Positions 37,333 through 44,856 of a stretch of DNA of 64,000 nt are shown here, one piece after another. Both the position numbers and the translations under genes were made by a program. The notes below the pieces were generated by a model. That model was not told the DNA's origin. It ran no database searches and worked only from the letters and a program-made list of their open reading frames with translations. The stretch covers positions 558,001 through 622,000 of the forward strand of contig NZ_CP069355.1 in NCBI RefSeq assembly GCF_016864375.1, written 5' to 3'. This DNA comes from Microvirga sp. VF16. Lineage in GTDB: Bacteria > Pseudomonadota > Alphaproteobacteria > Rhizobiales > Beijerinckiaceae. Every line of letters starts with the position of its first letter. Positions within the stretch are counted from its first letter, which is position 1.

Positions 37333-38676
37333 GTGCCAAGTCGACCGTTTAACCGTGTCATAGAGCGCTTCACCCTTGATCAGAATACAGTCGAGATGTT
37401 GTCTGCTCATGCGTGCGCCGTAAGCAAGTTCAGTCTTCAGCGCTCTGCCGGCGGTGGTGCCCCCCCTGATTTCACATATTTCGGGCTCGAGGTGACCCCT
37501 ATCACCCAAGAACAGGCGTCGGATTATACCGACGGGACCTTCGACGGTGGCGCTGAGTCTGACCCTGATTTTAGGAAGGTGCCCTTCCAAGGCGGGGTAT
37601 TTACCTATCTTCCGTACGACGCAACGGCCGGGTCGCGTGAGGATGCGAAGGCCGTATTTTGGCTCGTCACCAAACTGCTGATCATCGATCACACAAAGGC
37701 GCAGGCCTTCATCGTCAGCATTCAGGCAAACGAGACGGAGTTCGACTCAGGAGGCACCCAGCGTAGCTGTAAAAATTTGGTCGATGAAATCATACGATCC
37801 CCCGCCCCTCTTCCTAGCGCAGTTGATGGAACCTCGCGGAAGGCGATCGACTGGGAGGTGGACACCTCCATCGATGAATACCAGGGCAAGATCAGAGAAA
37901 TCCAGACGCGCATTGCCCGTGACGAGCTGCATCAGGCTATCCTGTCGGTGGGCCTCTCGAAGACGACGAGCGCGACAGCCGACGCTGTCTTCAACGTGAT
38001 GCGCCGGCGCAATTCTTCTCCGCACATCTTCCTCGTCCGCAGTGATGACATCACACTGATCGGCGCGTCACCCGCAATGCACCTCCGGAAATCGGGCCGC
38101 CTACTCACGGTCGAAACCGATGCGGGGACGCGCCGTCTCGGAGAAACGGAGGACGAGACGCAAGCGATCATGAACGAACTTCTGAATGCTGAGAAAGATC
38201 TTGAAGAGCAGAAGATGATTGTCGATGAGACAATAGCTGATTTGAAGGCAATCGCAGCTGACGCGAAGGTCGAGATGCCTGTTGAACTCGAAGTGCGAAA
38301 GCTCGGCAGCGTCATGCATCTCTACACGGTGCTTGAGGCGCAAATCAAGGAAGGGCTCAGCCCAATCGAAGCGGTTCTATCGTGCTTTCCGCCGTCAGCT
38401 GTCACCGGCGCTCCACGGCACCAGGCGATGAAAGTCATTCAACAGGTTGAGGGCACGCCTCGCGGGCCGTACGGCGGCGTGCTCGGACTGATCGGGTTTG
38501 ATGGATCGGTTGACACGGCAATCATATTGCGTTCGGCCTGGGTTAAAGGCGACCGGATCACCATGCGTTGCGGCGGGGGGATCACGCATGCATCCGATGC
38601 CATGGACGAGTACAATGAGTGCATGAATAAGGCACAATCGATGATCGATTGCGTCCGAGAAGCGGAAGCCTTCTAG
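37333..38676 (+). CDS. Divergent chorismate-binding enzyme (TrpE/PabB-like)
   Basis: 447 residues from GTG 37333, with GGAG eight bases upstream; a TTG at 37270 gives a 468-residue version without a ribosome site. The C-terminal chorismate fold is clear: GSVMHLYTVLEAQIKEGL, FPPSAVTGAPRHQAM, RGPYGGVLGLIGFDG and DEYNECMNKA with the Mg-binding Glu. Other signatures are altered: PIAGT(R/K)RG is TDAGTRRLG, SPE is SPAM, and the LVDL-RND-GR motif is IVDETIADLKA. It has no glutaminase domain. It could be an aminodeoxychorismate/anthranilate-type enzyme with a new specificity. It leads a plus-strand unit with an ATPase and an AroE-like enzyme. Confidence 0.8.
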   Translation: MPSRPFNRVIERFTLDQNTVEMLSAHACAVSKFSLQRSAGGGAPPDFTYFGLEVTPITQEQASDYTDGTFDGGAESDPDFRKVPFQGGVFTYLPYDATAGSREDAKAVFWLVTKLLIIDHTKAQAFIVSIQANETEFDSGGTQRSCKNLVDEIIRSPAPLPSAVDGTSRKAIDWEVDTSIDEYQGKIREIQTRIARDELHQAILSVGLSKTTSATADAVFNVMRRRNSSPHIFLVRSDDITLIGASPAMHLRKSGRLLTVETDAGTRRLGETEDETQAIMNELLNAEKDLEEQKMIVDETIADLKAIAADAKVEMPVELEVRKLGSVMHLYTVLEAQIKEGLSPIEAVLSCFPPSAVTGAPRHQAMKVIQQVEGTPRGPYGGVLGLIGFDGSVDTAIILRSAWVKGDRITMRCGGGITHASDAMDEYNECMNKAQSMIDCVREAEAF

Positions 38677-38693
38677 AAGCGGGTGGATTGATC

Positions 38694-39464
38694 ATGTCGA
38701 AATCTGCATCCTCGCCGGCGCCTGGCAAGGGACCGACCATTATCGAACTTGACAACGTCGAGAAGTACTACGGCACCTTTAAGGTCCTTCGGGGCGTGAG
38801 CCTCAGTGTTCGTACCGGCGAAAAAATCGTTGTCTGCGGTCCCTCTGGCTCCGGAAAGTCGACATTGATCCGGTGCATTAACGGCCTGGAGGACTATGAC
38901 GGCGGGCGGATCGTGGTGGCCGGGCGTCAGCTGTCAGCAACGTCTCGAGACGAAGTTCGACGCAAGGTTGGCATGGTCTTCCAGCAATTCAACTTGTTCC
39001 CGCATCTTACGGTTCTCGAGAACTGCACGCTTTCACCGATCTGGACACTTAAGATTGGCCGCAAGGAAGCTGAAGAAACAGCGATGCACTTTCTGGCCCG
39101 TGTCAGGATCGCGGAACAGGCCAGAAAGTACCCAAGTCAGCTGTCGGGAGGTCAGCAGCAGCGCGTTGCGATCGCAAGGGCACTTTGCATGCAGCCTGAT
39201 GTGCTCCTTTTTGATGAGCCGACATCGGCGCTCGACCCTGAGATGGTCCAAGAGGTTCTCCAGACAATGGAGTCACTCGCGTTAGAAGGACGAACAATGG
39301 TCTGTGTCACCCATGAAATGGCGTTTGCCCGCTTGGTGGCGGACAGGGTGGTCTTCATGGACCACGGCAAGATCGAGGATGAGGCGCCGCCGGAAGAGTT
39401 CTTCACAAATCCGAAGAGCGAACGGGTCAAACAGTTCATCGGACAGCTCAGCCATTCTGCTTGA
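38694..39464 (+). CDS. Polar amino-acid ABC transporter ATPase
   Basis: 256 residues from ATG 38694 (MSKSASSPAPGKGPTIIELD). Walker A GPSGSGKSTLIRCINGLE, Q-loop FQQFNLFPH, signature LSGGQQQRVAIARALC, Walker B LLFDEPTSALDPE, switch VTHEMAFARLVADR. AapP-type. Its cluster has no permease on this strand, while the second AapJQM set (34515-31169) has no ATPase. The two halves are likely one transporter split across the LysR gene (inference). It lies 17 bases after the chorismate-binding gene. Confidence 0.92.
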   Translation: MSKSASSPAPGKGPTIIELDNVEKYYGTFKVLRGVSLSVRTGEKIVVCGPSGSGKSTLIRCINGLEDYDGGRIVVAGRQLSATSRDEVRRKVGMVFQQFNLFPHLTVLENCTLSPIWTLKIGRKEAEETAMHFLARVRIAEQARKYPSQLSGGQQQRVAIARALCMQPDVLLFDEPTSALDPEMVQEVLQTMESLALEGRTMVCVTHEMAFARLVADRVVFMDHGKIEDEAPPEEFFTNPKSERVKQFIGQLSHSA

Positions 39465-39496
39465 GCGATGTTGGTCGCATATCAGGAGAAATTTCA

Positions 39497-40297
39497 ATGG
39501 CACCAGCGATTGACGGCGCCACGCGTCTGAACGTCATCATCGGTGACCCGATCGCTCAAGTGAAATCGCCGGCCGGCATGACTGCGGCTTTCGCACGCGA
39601 TGGCCGCAATGCGGTGATGCTGCCTGTCCGGATCGCGAGCGCCAATCTTGAATTGTTTTTGAAAGCTTCTGATCGCGTCTCCAACCTTGACGGCATCGTC
39701 GTCACCGTTCCCCATAAGTTCGCATGTTTTAAGCACTGCAAAACGATCTCCGAACGAGCCGAAATCTTGCGAGCGGTCAATATCATGCGACGCAATAAGG
39801 ACGGCAGTTGGCACGGTGACATGGTCGATGGTCTAGGGTTCGTGAAGGCCACCGAGCGAAAAGGGTTCAGTTTCGTGGGAAAGCGAGCGCTCCTGATTGG
39901 GGCTGGTGGGGCTGGCTCGGCCATCTCTCTTGGCCTTCTTGAAGCCGGTGTGGCGAGTCTATCCATCCACGACACCGACAGCGTGAGGAGAGATGCGTTG
40001 ATTGCGAAGCTCGAAGCCATCAGCGGGAATGTTCACGCTGGCAACTCAAATCCGGCTGGTTTCGACCTGATCGTCAATGCGTCGCCATCCGGCATGCCAA
40101 CGTACGAGCCTCTCCCCATCGACACCGCAAGATTGACCAGCGATATGTTCGTTGGGTGTGTCGTCACCGACCCAGCACTGACACCGTTGATAGATGCGGC
40201 GCGCACTGCCGGTTGCCTGACTGTTACCGGAGTCGAGATGTACCGGGCACTGGAAGACATCATGGTCGATTTTCTATCCGACGGCGCAACCGCGTGA
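39497..40297 (+). CDS. Shikimate-dehydrogenase-like enzyme with altered substrate pocket
   Basis: 266 residues from ATG 39497, after AGGAGAAA. AroE fold: GDPIAQVKSPAGMTAAF, catalytic Lys in VTVPHKFACF, Asn in RAVNIMRR, Asp in HGDMVDGLGF and NADP loop LLIGAGGAGSAISLGL. Substitutions from canonical AroE are visible. The first Ser of SxS is Val in QVKSP, the Thr of NTDG is Val, and the Gln of MLxxQ is replaced in GVEMYRALED. These residues hold the shikimate carboxylate and hydroxyls, so this is probably an AroE paralogue acting on a related compound, as in YdiB/SdhL/quinate enzymes. Third gene of the plus-strand unit. Confidence 0.85.
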   Translation: MAPAIDGATRLNVIIGDPIAQVKSPAGMTAAFARDGRNAVMLPVRIASANLELFLKASDRVSNLDGIVVTVPHKFACFKHCKTISERAEILRAVNIMRRNKDGSWHGDMVDGLGFVKATERKGFSFVGKRALLIGAGGAGSAISLGLLEAGVASLSIHDTDSVRRDALIAKLEAISGNVHAGNSNPAGFDLIVNASPSGMPTYEPLPIDTARLTSDMFVGCVVTDPALTPLIDAARTAGCLTVTGVEMYRALEDIMVDFLSDGATA

Positions 40298-40321
40298 CGG
40301 TGCCCTCAACAGCGTCTCCGC

Positions 40322-42514
40322 TCATTGTATGGGCGGACGAGGCTTGGTCCGGGACAGGTGTGCGACGACGTTCTCAATCATTCGCAATCCGGCGTTGCCG
40401 CCAAGTGTCATGATCGACTCCGGATGAAATTGCACCGCAGCCATAGGTTCACTGGCATGCTCGATCCCCATGATTGTTCCATCGTCACTTTCCGCCGTGA
40501 TGATGAAGTCTCGCGGCAGTGTCGATCGGTCAACGAACACCGAGTGGTAGCGGCCGACAGTTACCTCGCGGCCAAGTCCGGAAAACACCCGGCCTGGTTC
40601 CAATATGCGGATGCGGGACGGCTTGCCGTGCATTGGCGACGGGAGTTGCCGCAACTCGCCGCCACAGGCTTCAGCGAGCGCCTGTAGCCCTAAGCAAACG
40701 CCGAAGATCGGCAGGTTTCGCGCCCGCGCCATTTTGATGGTCGCTTCACAGTCGAAATCTTTTGGGCGTCCGGGCCCCGGCGAAAGGACGACGAGATCTG
40801 GGTTGAATCGATCAAAAGTATTTTCCGGCACCGGCGTGCGAATGGTCGAAACGGTTGCGCCCGTCTGGCGGAAATAGTTCGCAAGGGTATGAACGAAGCT
40901 GTCCTCGTGATCGATCAACAGAACATTAATCCCGTCGCCGACGCGGGCTGCTTTCCGCTCACCAGTCCTGGCATTCCCGGCGTCCACATCGCAGATTGCG
41001 GAAAGCATGGCGGACGCCTTGAGTTCGGTTTCAGCTTCTTCCTCATCGGGGATCGAATCGTTCAGCAGTGTCGCCCCCGCTCTCACTTCAGCAATGCCAT
41101 CCTTGATACGTACGGTTCTCAGCGTGAGGCCCGTATTCATGTCGCCATTGAAGCCGACCATGCCAATCGCCCCTCCGTACCAAGCCCGTGGGCTCTTCTC
41201 GTGGTTCTCAATGAAGCGCATGGCCCAGAGTTTCGGGGCTCCGGTCACGGTGACAGCCCAGGCATGGGACAGGAAGCCATCAAATGCGTCCATGTCATCG
41301 CGCAAGCGTCCTTCGATATGATCGACCGTGTGAATGAGACGCGAATACATTTCGATCTGGCGGCGACCAATAACCTTGACTGAACCCGTCTCGCAGACTC
41401 TGCTCTTGTCGTTGCGGTCGACGTCGGAGCACATCGTGAGTTCGGCTTCTTCCTTCTTTGAATTCAATAGCTTTAGGATCTGCTCGCTATCAGTGATCGG
41501 ATCATTGCCTCGTTTGATTGTGCCTGCAATCGGGCAGGTCTCGATGCGTCGGCCCGATACACGCACAAACATCTCCGGTGAGGCGCCGACAAGATATTCC
41601 TGATGGCCGAGATTTATAAAGAAAGAATAGGGTGACGGATTGGCCGCTTTCAGCCTCCTTGAGATCTCGGACGGCTTGCTCTCGCAACGCATCATGAATT
41701 TCTGGCTCGGTACGACTTCGAAGAGATCGCCTTTGCGGAAACTCTCTTTGGCCTTAGTGACGAGTTCGGCGTATTCGCCGGGCTGGTGATCACTCCTGGG
41801 CGGAATGATGCCAGTGGGCATGAACGGTTCGGCTGCGACGTCTGTCGACTTACCGTTCGTCGTCACCCCGTCCTTGGCGAAATCGTAACGGTCGACCCAG
41901 GCCTTGGCGGAGTAGTTGTCGACGACGAGGACCTCGCCCGGAAGGTAGAGCACCATGTCGCGCTGATCCGATGGACGCGTGAGCTTTAAGCTGACGGCGT
42001 CGAACTGGAAGGCCAGATCGTAGCCGAATGCGCCATAAAGTCCGAGGCTCGCATCTGCCTGCGAATGGAAAAGATCCGTGATAGCACGCAGTACCGTGAA
42101 TACCGTCGGGACTCTCGAGCGCTCTTCCTCGGTAAATAACTGGTCTGGAAGCTTTACCTTCAGGTCGAGGCGGCTGCCTGTGACAACACCAATTTCCAAC
42201 GCCGAAACTGTCTTTAGACAGTCGGTGATAAAGCCGAGCAGTACTTTGCCGCGTTCGCTGTAGGCCTCGATCCAGATATTCCACCCGAAGGAGGAAATGC
42301 CAAGTGGGGGATCAATGATTGCTGTATCCCAGCGTGTGTATCGGCCAGGGTACTCGTAGTTCGAGGAAAAGACAGCTCCACGCCGCTCGTCAAGCTTATC
42401 GACATAGGAAGAGACAGCGTCTACGTAGGGAACTTCCCTGCGCTCCCGCGTTACGGTGATGCCCCCTCTGGTTTCGTATGTAATAAAATTAACGTCACAC
42501 ATACTCGCTACCAT
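40322..42514 (-). CDS. trpEG: Fused anthranilate synthase TrpE-TrpG
   Basis: 730 residues. Residues about 1-510 are TrpE (YLVGASPEMFVRVSGRRIE, TCPIAGTIKRG, TMCSDVDRNDKSRVCE, SRLIHTVDHIEGRL). Residues about 530-725 are the glutamine amidotransferase TrpG with Cys in GVCLGLQALAE and His-Glu in AVQFHPESIM. It makes anthranilate from chorismate and glutamine. The fusion is typical of rhizobia and relatives. Start ATG 42514 has GAGG six bases upstream. It is convergent with the AroE-like gene and has an operator-like palindrome and a short upstream ORF in front. Whether it is the only trpE of the genome or a second copy for this pathway cannot be told. Confidence 0.96.
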   Translation of the reverse strand: MVASMCDVNFITYETRGGITVTRERREVPYVDAVSSYVDKLDERRGAVFSSNYEYPGRYTRWDTAIIDPPLGISSFGWNIWIEAYSERGKVLLGFITDCLKTVSALEIGVVTGSRLDLKVKLPDQLFTEEERSRVPTVFTVLRAITDLFHSQADASLGLYGAFGYDLAFQFDAVSLKLTRPSDQRDMVLYLPGEVLVVDNYSAKAWVDRYDFAKDGVTTNGKSTDVAAEPFMPTGIIPPRSDHQPGEYAELVTKAKESFRKGDLFEVVPSQKFMMRCESKPSEISRRLKAANPSPYSFFINLGHQEYLVGASPEMFVRVSGRRIETCPIAGTIKRGNDPITDSEQILKLLNSKKEEAELTMCSDVDRNDKSRVCETGSVKVIGRRQIEMYSRLIHTVDHIEGRLRDDMDAFDGFLSHAWAVTVTGAPKLWAMRFIENHEKSPRAWYGGAIGMVGFNGDMNTGLTLRTVRIKDGIAEVRAGATLLNDSIPDEEEAETELKASAMLSAICDVDAGNARTGERKAARVGDGINVLLIDHEDSFVHTLANYFRQTGATVSTIRTPVPENTFDRFNPDLVVLSPGPGRPKDFDCEATIKMARARNLPIFGVCLGLQALAEACGGELRQLPSPMHGKPSRIRILEPGRVFSGLGREVTVGRYHSVFVDRSTLPRDFIITAESDDGTIMGIEHASEPMAAVQFHPESIMTLGGNAGLRMIENVVAHLSRTKPRPPIQ

Positions 42515-42614
42515 CGTATGCCTCTACGGTCGTCCGCTCGCCAAAGAATTCAGTCATTGCGTCTTTAGATGTGCATTTCGTTCTCAGAGGTGAAGCACTA
42601 TCAGTCAAGGCCAT
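42495..42614 (-). CDS. 39-codon upstream ORF overlapping the trpEG start
   Basis: From ATG 42614, with AAGGAG nine bases upstream (better than the trpEG site itself), the frame reads MALTDSASPLRTKCTSKDAM and 19 more residues to TGA at 42495, ending 20 bases inside trpEG in another frame. No Trp codons occur, so it is not a classic trpL attenuator. It could couple or dampen trpEG translation, or be chance. Confidence 0.35.
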   Translation of the reverse strand: MALTDSASPLRTKCTSKDAMTEFFGERTTVEAYDGSEYV

Positions 42615-42628
42615 GTGATGTGGCTCCT

Positions 42629-42645
42629 TATGTCCTAAGGACATA
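42629..42645. promoter_or_regulatory. 17-bp perfect palindrome before trpEG
   Basis: TATGTCCT-A-AGGACATA, two perfect 8-bp arms around one base, immediately upstream of the ribosome site of the upstream ORF. It resembles the site at the LysR promoter. As DNA it would be an operator; as RNA it would form a stem touching the ribosome site. Confidence 0.65.
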
Positions 42646-42652
42646 TTCTGGG

Positions 42653-43086
42653 CTAATTGACCTGCCACTGAAGTTTCATCCTGCCGCCGTTAGAGTCTCG
42701 GTGGAGAACGGCTTTCTCGACCATCCTTGCGCACGTTAAGTCGCTCCAGAGCCTCGTGGATCTCATCGGCCGGTCTTGATCCGCCCCCATCGAGTGGTCC
42801 GGTTGGAACGTTAAAGCGATTTTGATCGCGGCAAGGCGGATGGGGGCATTCACTGCACCAAAGCCCTGTATCCGCGACGCTCCACAAGCTCGAAGAAAAA
42901 CCCGTTCTCACGTGTTCTCGTATCGACTTGAAAGAACTTGACCGTGCCCTCCCGACCGTAAAGGATGTTGCCGGCCCGCAGCCGTTCGATCTCTTCCTCC
43001 GAGAGATCCGTGCACGCCTTACCTGCCGGTCGGCCGCGCGGTCGATCGGTGAGCCGTCCATCGACCTGAGTATTCTTCTCAGTCAT
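42653..43086 (-). pseudogene. Decayed C-terminus of an HPPD/3-dehydroshikimate dehydratase (QuiC-type) gene
   Basis: ATG 43086 overlaps the upstream stop (ATGA). The frame gives LSEEEIERLRAGNILYGREG, FFQVDTRTRENGFFFELVER and RRGY, the closing part of the 4-hydroxyphenylpyruvate-dioxygenase fold, including the FFxxxTRT...FFFExVxRRGY pattern with the Glu metal ligand. Then the frame is lost: FGAVNAPIRLAA, the normal next block, continues in another frame after 42855, consistent with one missing base. The front of the gene, several hundred residues, is absent. The intact start overlap suggests an internal deletion rather than insertion of a stray fragment. Confidence 0.72.
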
Positions 43087-43739
43087 GCGCTTAGGAAATA
43101 CGAATGCCGGTAGAGGCTCCGCTGAACAGTCTCGACGAGCGGCCTTATCTCAGCGAGTGCCTTCATAACGGCAGCCTCAAGAGAGGGCAACGCGTGCCCA
43201 TCGAGGAGCAGCAGGTAATCGAAGCCTCCTTGGTTTTCTCCCCTGCGAAGTCGCTTTTCTTCCGTATCCTGCGCACTGACGGCGCTGTTGAGAGCGGCCA
43301 GCCGCACACGCGTTGCCGCCTTATCCGACGTCAGCGTCTCTAGCATAGACGTAAATTTCCGCGGCAGCTGACCCATCAGGTTGAAGCGCAGGCATTGGGT
43401 AAACGGTGACACTCCCCTGCCCTTGTCGCAAACAAGTTGGCAAAGCGAGCGATGAACCTTGCTGTAGTGTGGCATCATTCGACGCGTCCACTCGGTCGGG
43501 GAGTTTAGGCGTGCCAGATAATCCTCGCCTTGGAAGTCGGTTAGGTCTCTCACCTCGATAACGCAGAAGAACTGCTGGCCGGGTCCACTTTCCAGTTCAA
43601 GGCGATGAGCCCGCAAGAAGCCCGGAAGCGCGATACGCTCAGGCAGGTGTTCAAACGTGTGCCAAGCGATGTAGTCGTCCACAGCCTCCGGGTCGACATC
43701 GTGCCAAATGGCGAGCAAAGCTTTGGCAGGCGTGCTCAC
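43083..43739 (-). CDS. Dimeric alpha/beta-barrel (DUF4286/EthD-like) protein
   Basis: 218 residues from GTG 43739, with GGAGGAG just upstream and a GTGA overlap with the preceding stop. Opens VSTPAKALLAIWHDVDPEAV and YIAWHTFEHLPERIALPGFL, the WH...EHLPER pattern of small ferredoxin-fold (Dabb/EthD-like) proteins; the domain may be duplicated. Such proteins accompany catabolic operons, sometimes as non-haem or cofactor-free enzymes, often without assigned function. Sixth intact gene of the LacI-linked operon. The catalytic role is unknown. Confidence 0.75.
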   Translation of the reverse strand: MSTPAKALLAIWHDVDPEAVDDYIAWHTFEHLPERIALPGFLRAHRLELESGPGQQFFCVIEVRDLTDFQGEDYLARLNSPTEWTRRMMPHYSKVHRSLCQLVCDKGRGVSPFTQCLRFNLMGQLPRKFTSMLETLTSDKAATRVRLAALNSAVSAQDTEEKRLRRGENQGGFDYLLLLDGHALPSLEAAVMKALAEIRPLVETVQRSLYRHSYFLSA

Positions 43740-44008
43740 GATCTCCTCCTTCGGGTTTTTCCAACTTGACCAACGGAGAGACGCTCGTTCTCGACGGCTG
43801 TGGGTGTTTCCCAGCGTGGATCGTCGGCTAGGATCCATCCTCTTCCAGACGTCAACGCTGGAGATCCGGAGCGGACGTGGGGAAGTTCGGTTGCAGCGGC
43901 CATCAGCCGTTCGGCCAATTCGAGCATGATGTATATGCTTTGGCAGTCATCGATGGTGCTGGTCGCCCGCAGGATGCGCGGCTTTGTTGGCGTTATCGTC
44001 GCTTCCAT
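43736..44008 (-). CDS. 90-residue hypothetical protein
   Basis: From ATG 44008, with GGAG six bases upstream, the product starts MEATITPTKPRILRATSTID and contains YIMLELAERLMAAATELPHV. Its stop overlaps the GTG of the next gene as GTGA, the kind of coupling that supports a real gene. It lies between two Dabb-like genes. No domain is recognised; soluble, basic C-terminus. Confidence 0.6.
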   Translation of the reverse strand: MEATITPTKPRILRATSTIDDCQSIYIMLELAERLMAAATELPHVRSGSPALTSGRGWILADDPRWETPTAVENERLSVGQVGKTRRRRS

Positions 44009-44065
44009 TAGGACTCCGCGAGAGCCATGATGCTTGGGTGCGGCTGCCATCATTCCTCTTTGGCC

Positions 44066-44776
44066 TCAGTTTGCCTGCTCAAGCCGTTTCATTTGATCCA
44101 GCTCTTCGAAGTCGACTGCGAGGCTCAGGGCATAATGGCCCCAGCGGGGTGTATCGATGGCAACGCCTTCAGCGCCTAGACGCACACTCACTCCCGATAA
44201 GGCGTGAGCCAAGTCAAACCGATTGAATCCTTCGATGACAAGGATGCCAACCGGCTCCTCCTCTTGCTGTCGAGGCGGCGGCTCGCCGCCAACCGCTGTC
44301 GGGACTAGCGGATCCGCCCTGCCAAAGTGCGCTGCGGTGATCGCATTGGTATTGAGCAGGTCGTCAACGAGAGCTTGCCCAGCCTTGCCATCGGTTGCGG
44401 CGCGCTCAGACAGCTTGAACAGCAGCGTACCGATGCAACCCGCCGTCCCTGCTCCGCTACGGGCGAGGACATGGCAATGATGACGAATGTGATCGCGGTA
44501 ATGCGGCCGTAGCGCCATAAACCAGAGAGATTGGGCGACGCGCATATCCTGGTGCTCAGCGTCGGTGAGAATGTCAAGACTACTCATGTCATAGAAAGAG
44601 AAGAACGGGGGCAGCGAACCCACACCGTCGCAATGGCGCCTCACAGACAGAATTCCGTTCGGGCCGAGGTAGCGGACATGATCAAGCGTGTGATTGCGCG
44701 CATGCATGAGGTTAAACTCGGGTAAATGTGACGGATCCATCCCGTTCCACATGGCGTAAAAGCCCTTGCCGCGCAT
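44066..44776 (-). CDS. Dabb-like hypothetical protein
   Basis: 236 residues from ATG 44776 with GAGGAGAG four bases upstream. Starts MRGKGFYAMWNGMDPSHLPE, then LMHARNHTLDHVRYLGPNG, a variant of the W(H/N)...H...EH pattern of the protein at 43083, with two or more conserved His. Probably a distant paralogue of that protein, and the pair may form a hetero-oligomer (inference). Located 80 bp after the flavoprotein gene. Confidence 0.7.
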   Translation of the reverse strand: MRGKGFYAMWNGMDPSHLPEFNLMHARNHTLDHVRYLGPNGILSVRRHCDGVGSLPPFFSFYDMSSLDILTDAEHQDMRVAQSLWFMALRPHYRDHIRHHCHVLARSGAGTAGCIGTLLFKLSERAATDGKAGQALVDDLLNTNAITAAHFGRADPLVPTAVGGEPPPRQQEEEPVGILVIEGFNRFDLAHALSGVSVRLGAEGVAIDTPRWGHYALSLAVDFEELDQMKRLEQAN

Positions 44777-44856
44777 CGCTCTCTCCTCGCGTTTGGTTCG
44801 TCGTGCCTCGTCCGGGTTCATGAACCCGCAGAAAGTTTGGTCATCAAAAGCGGCCC

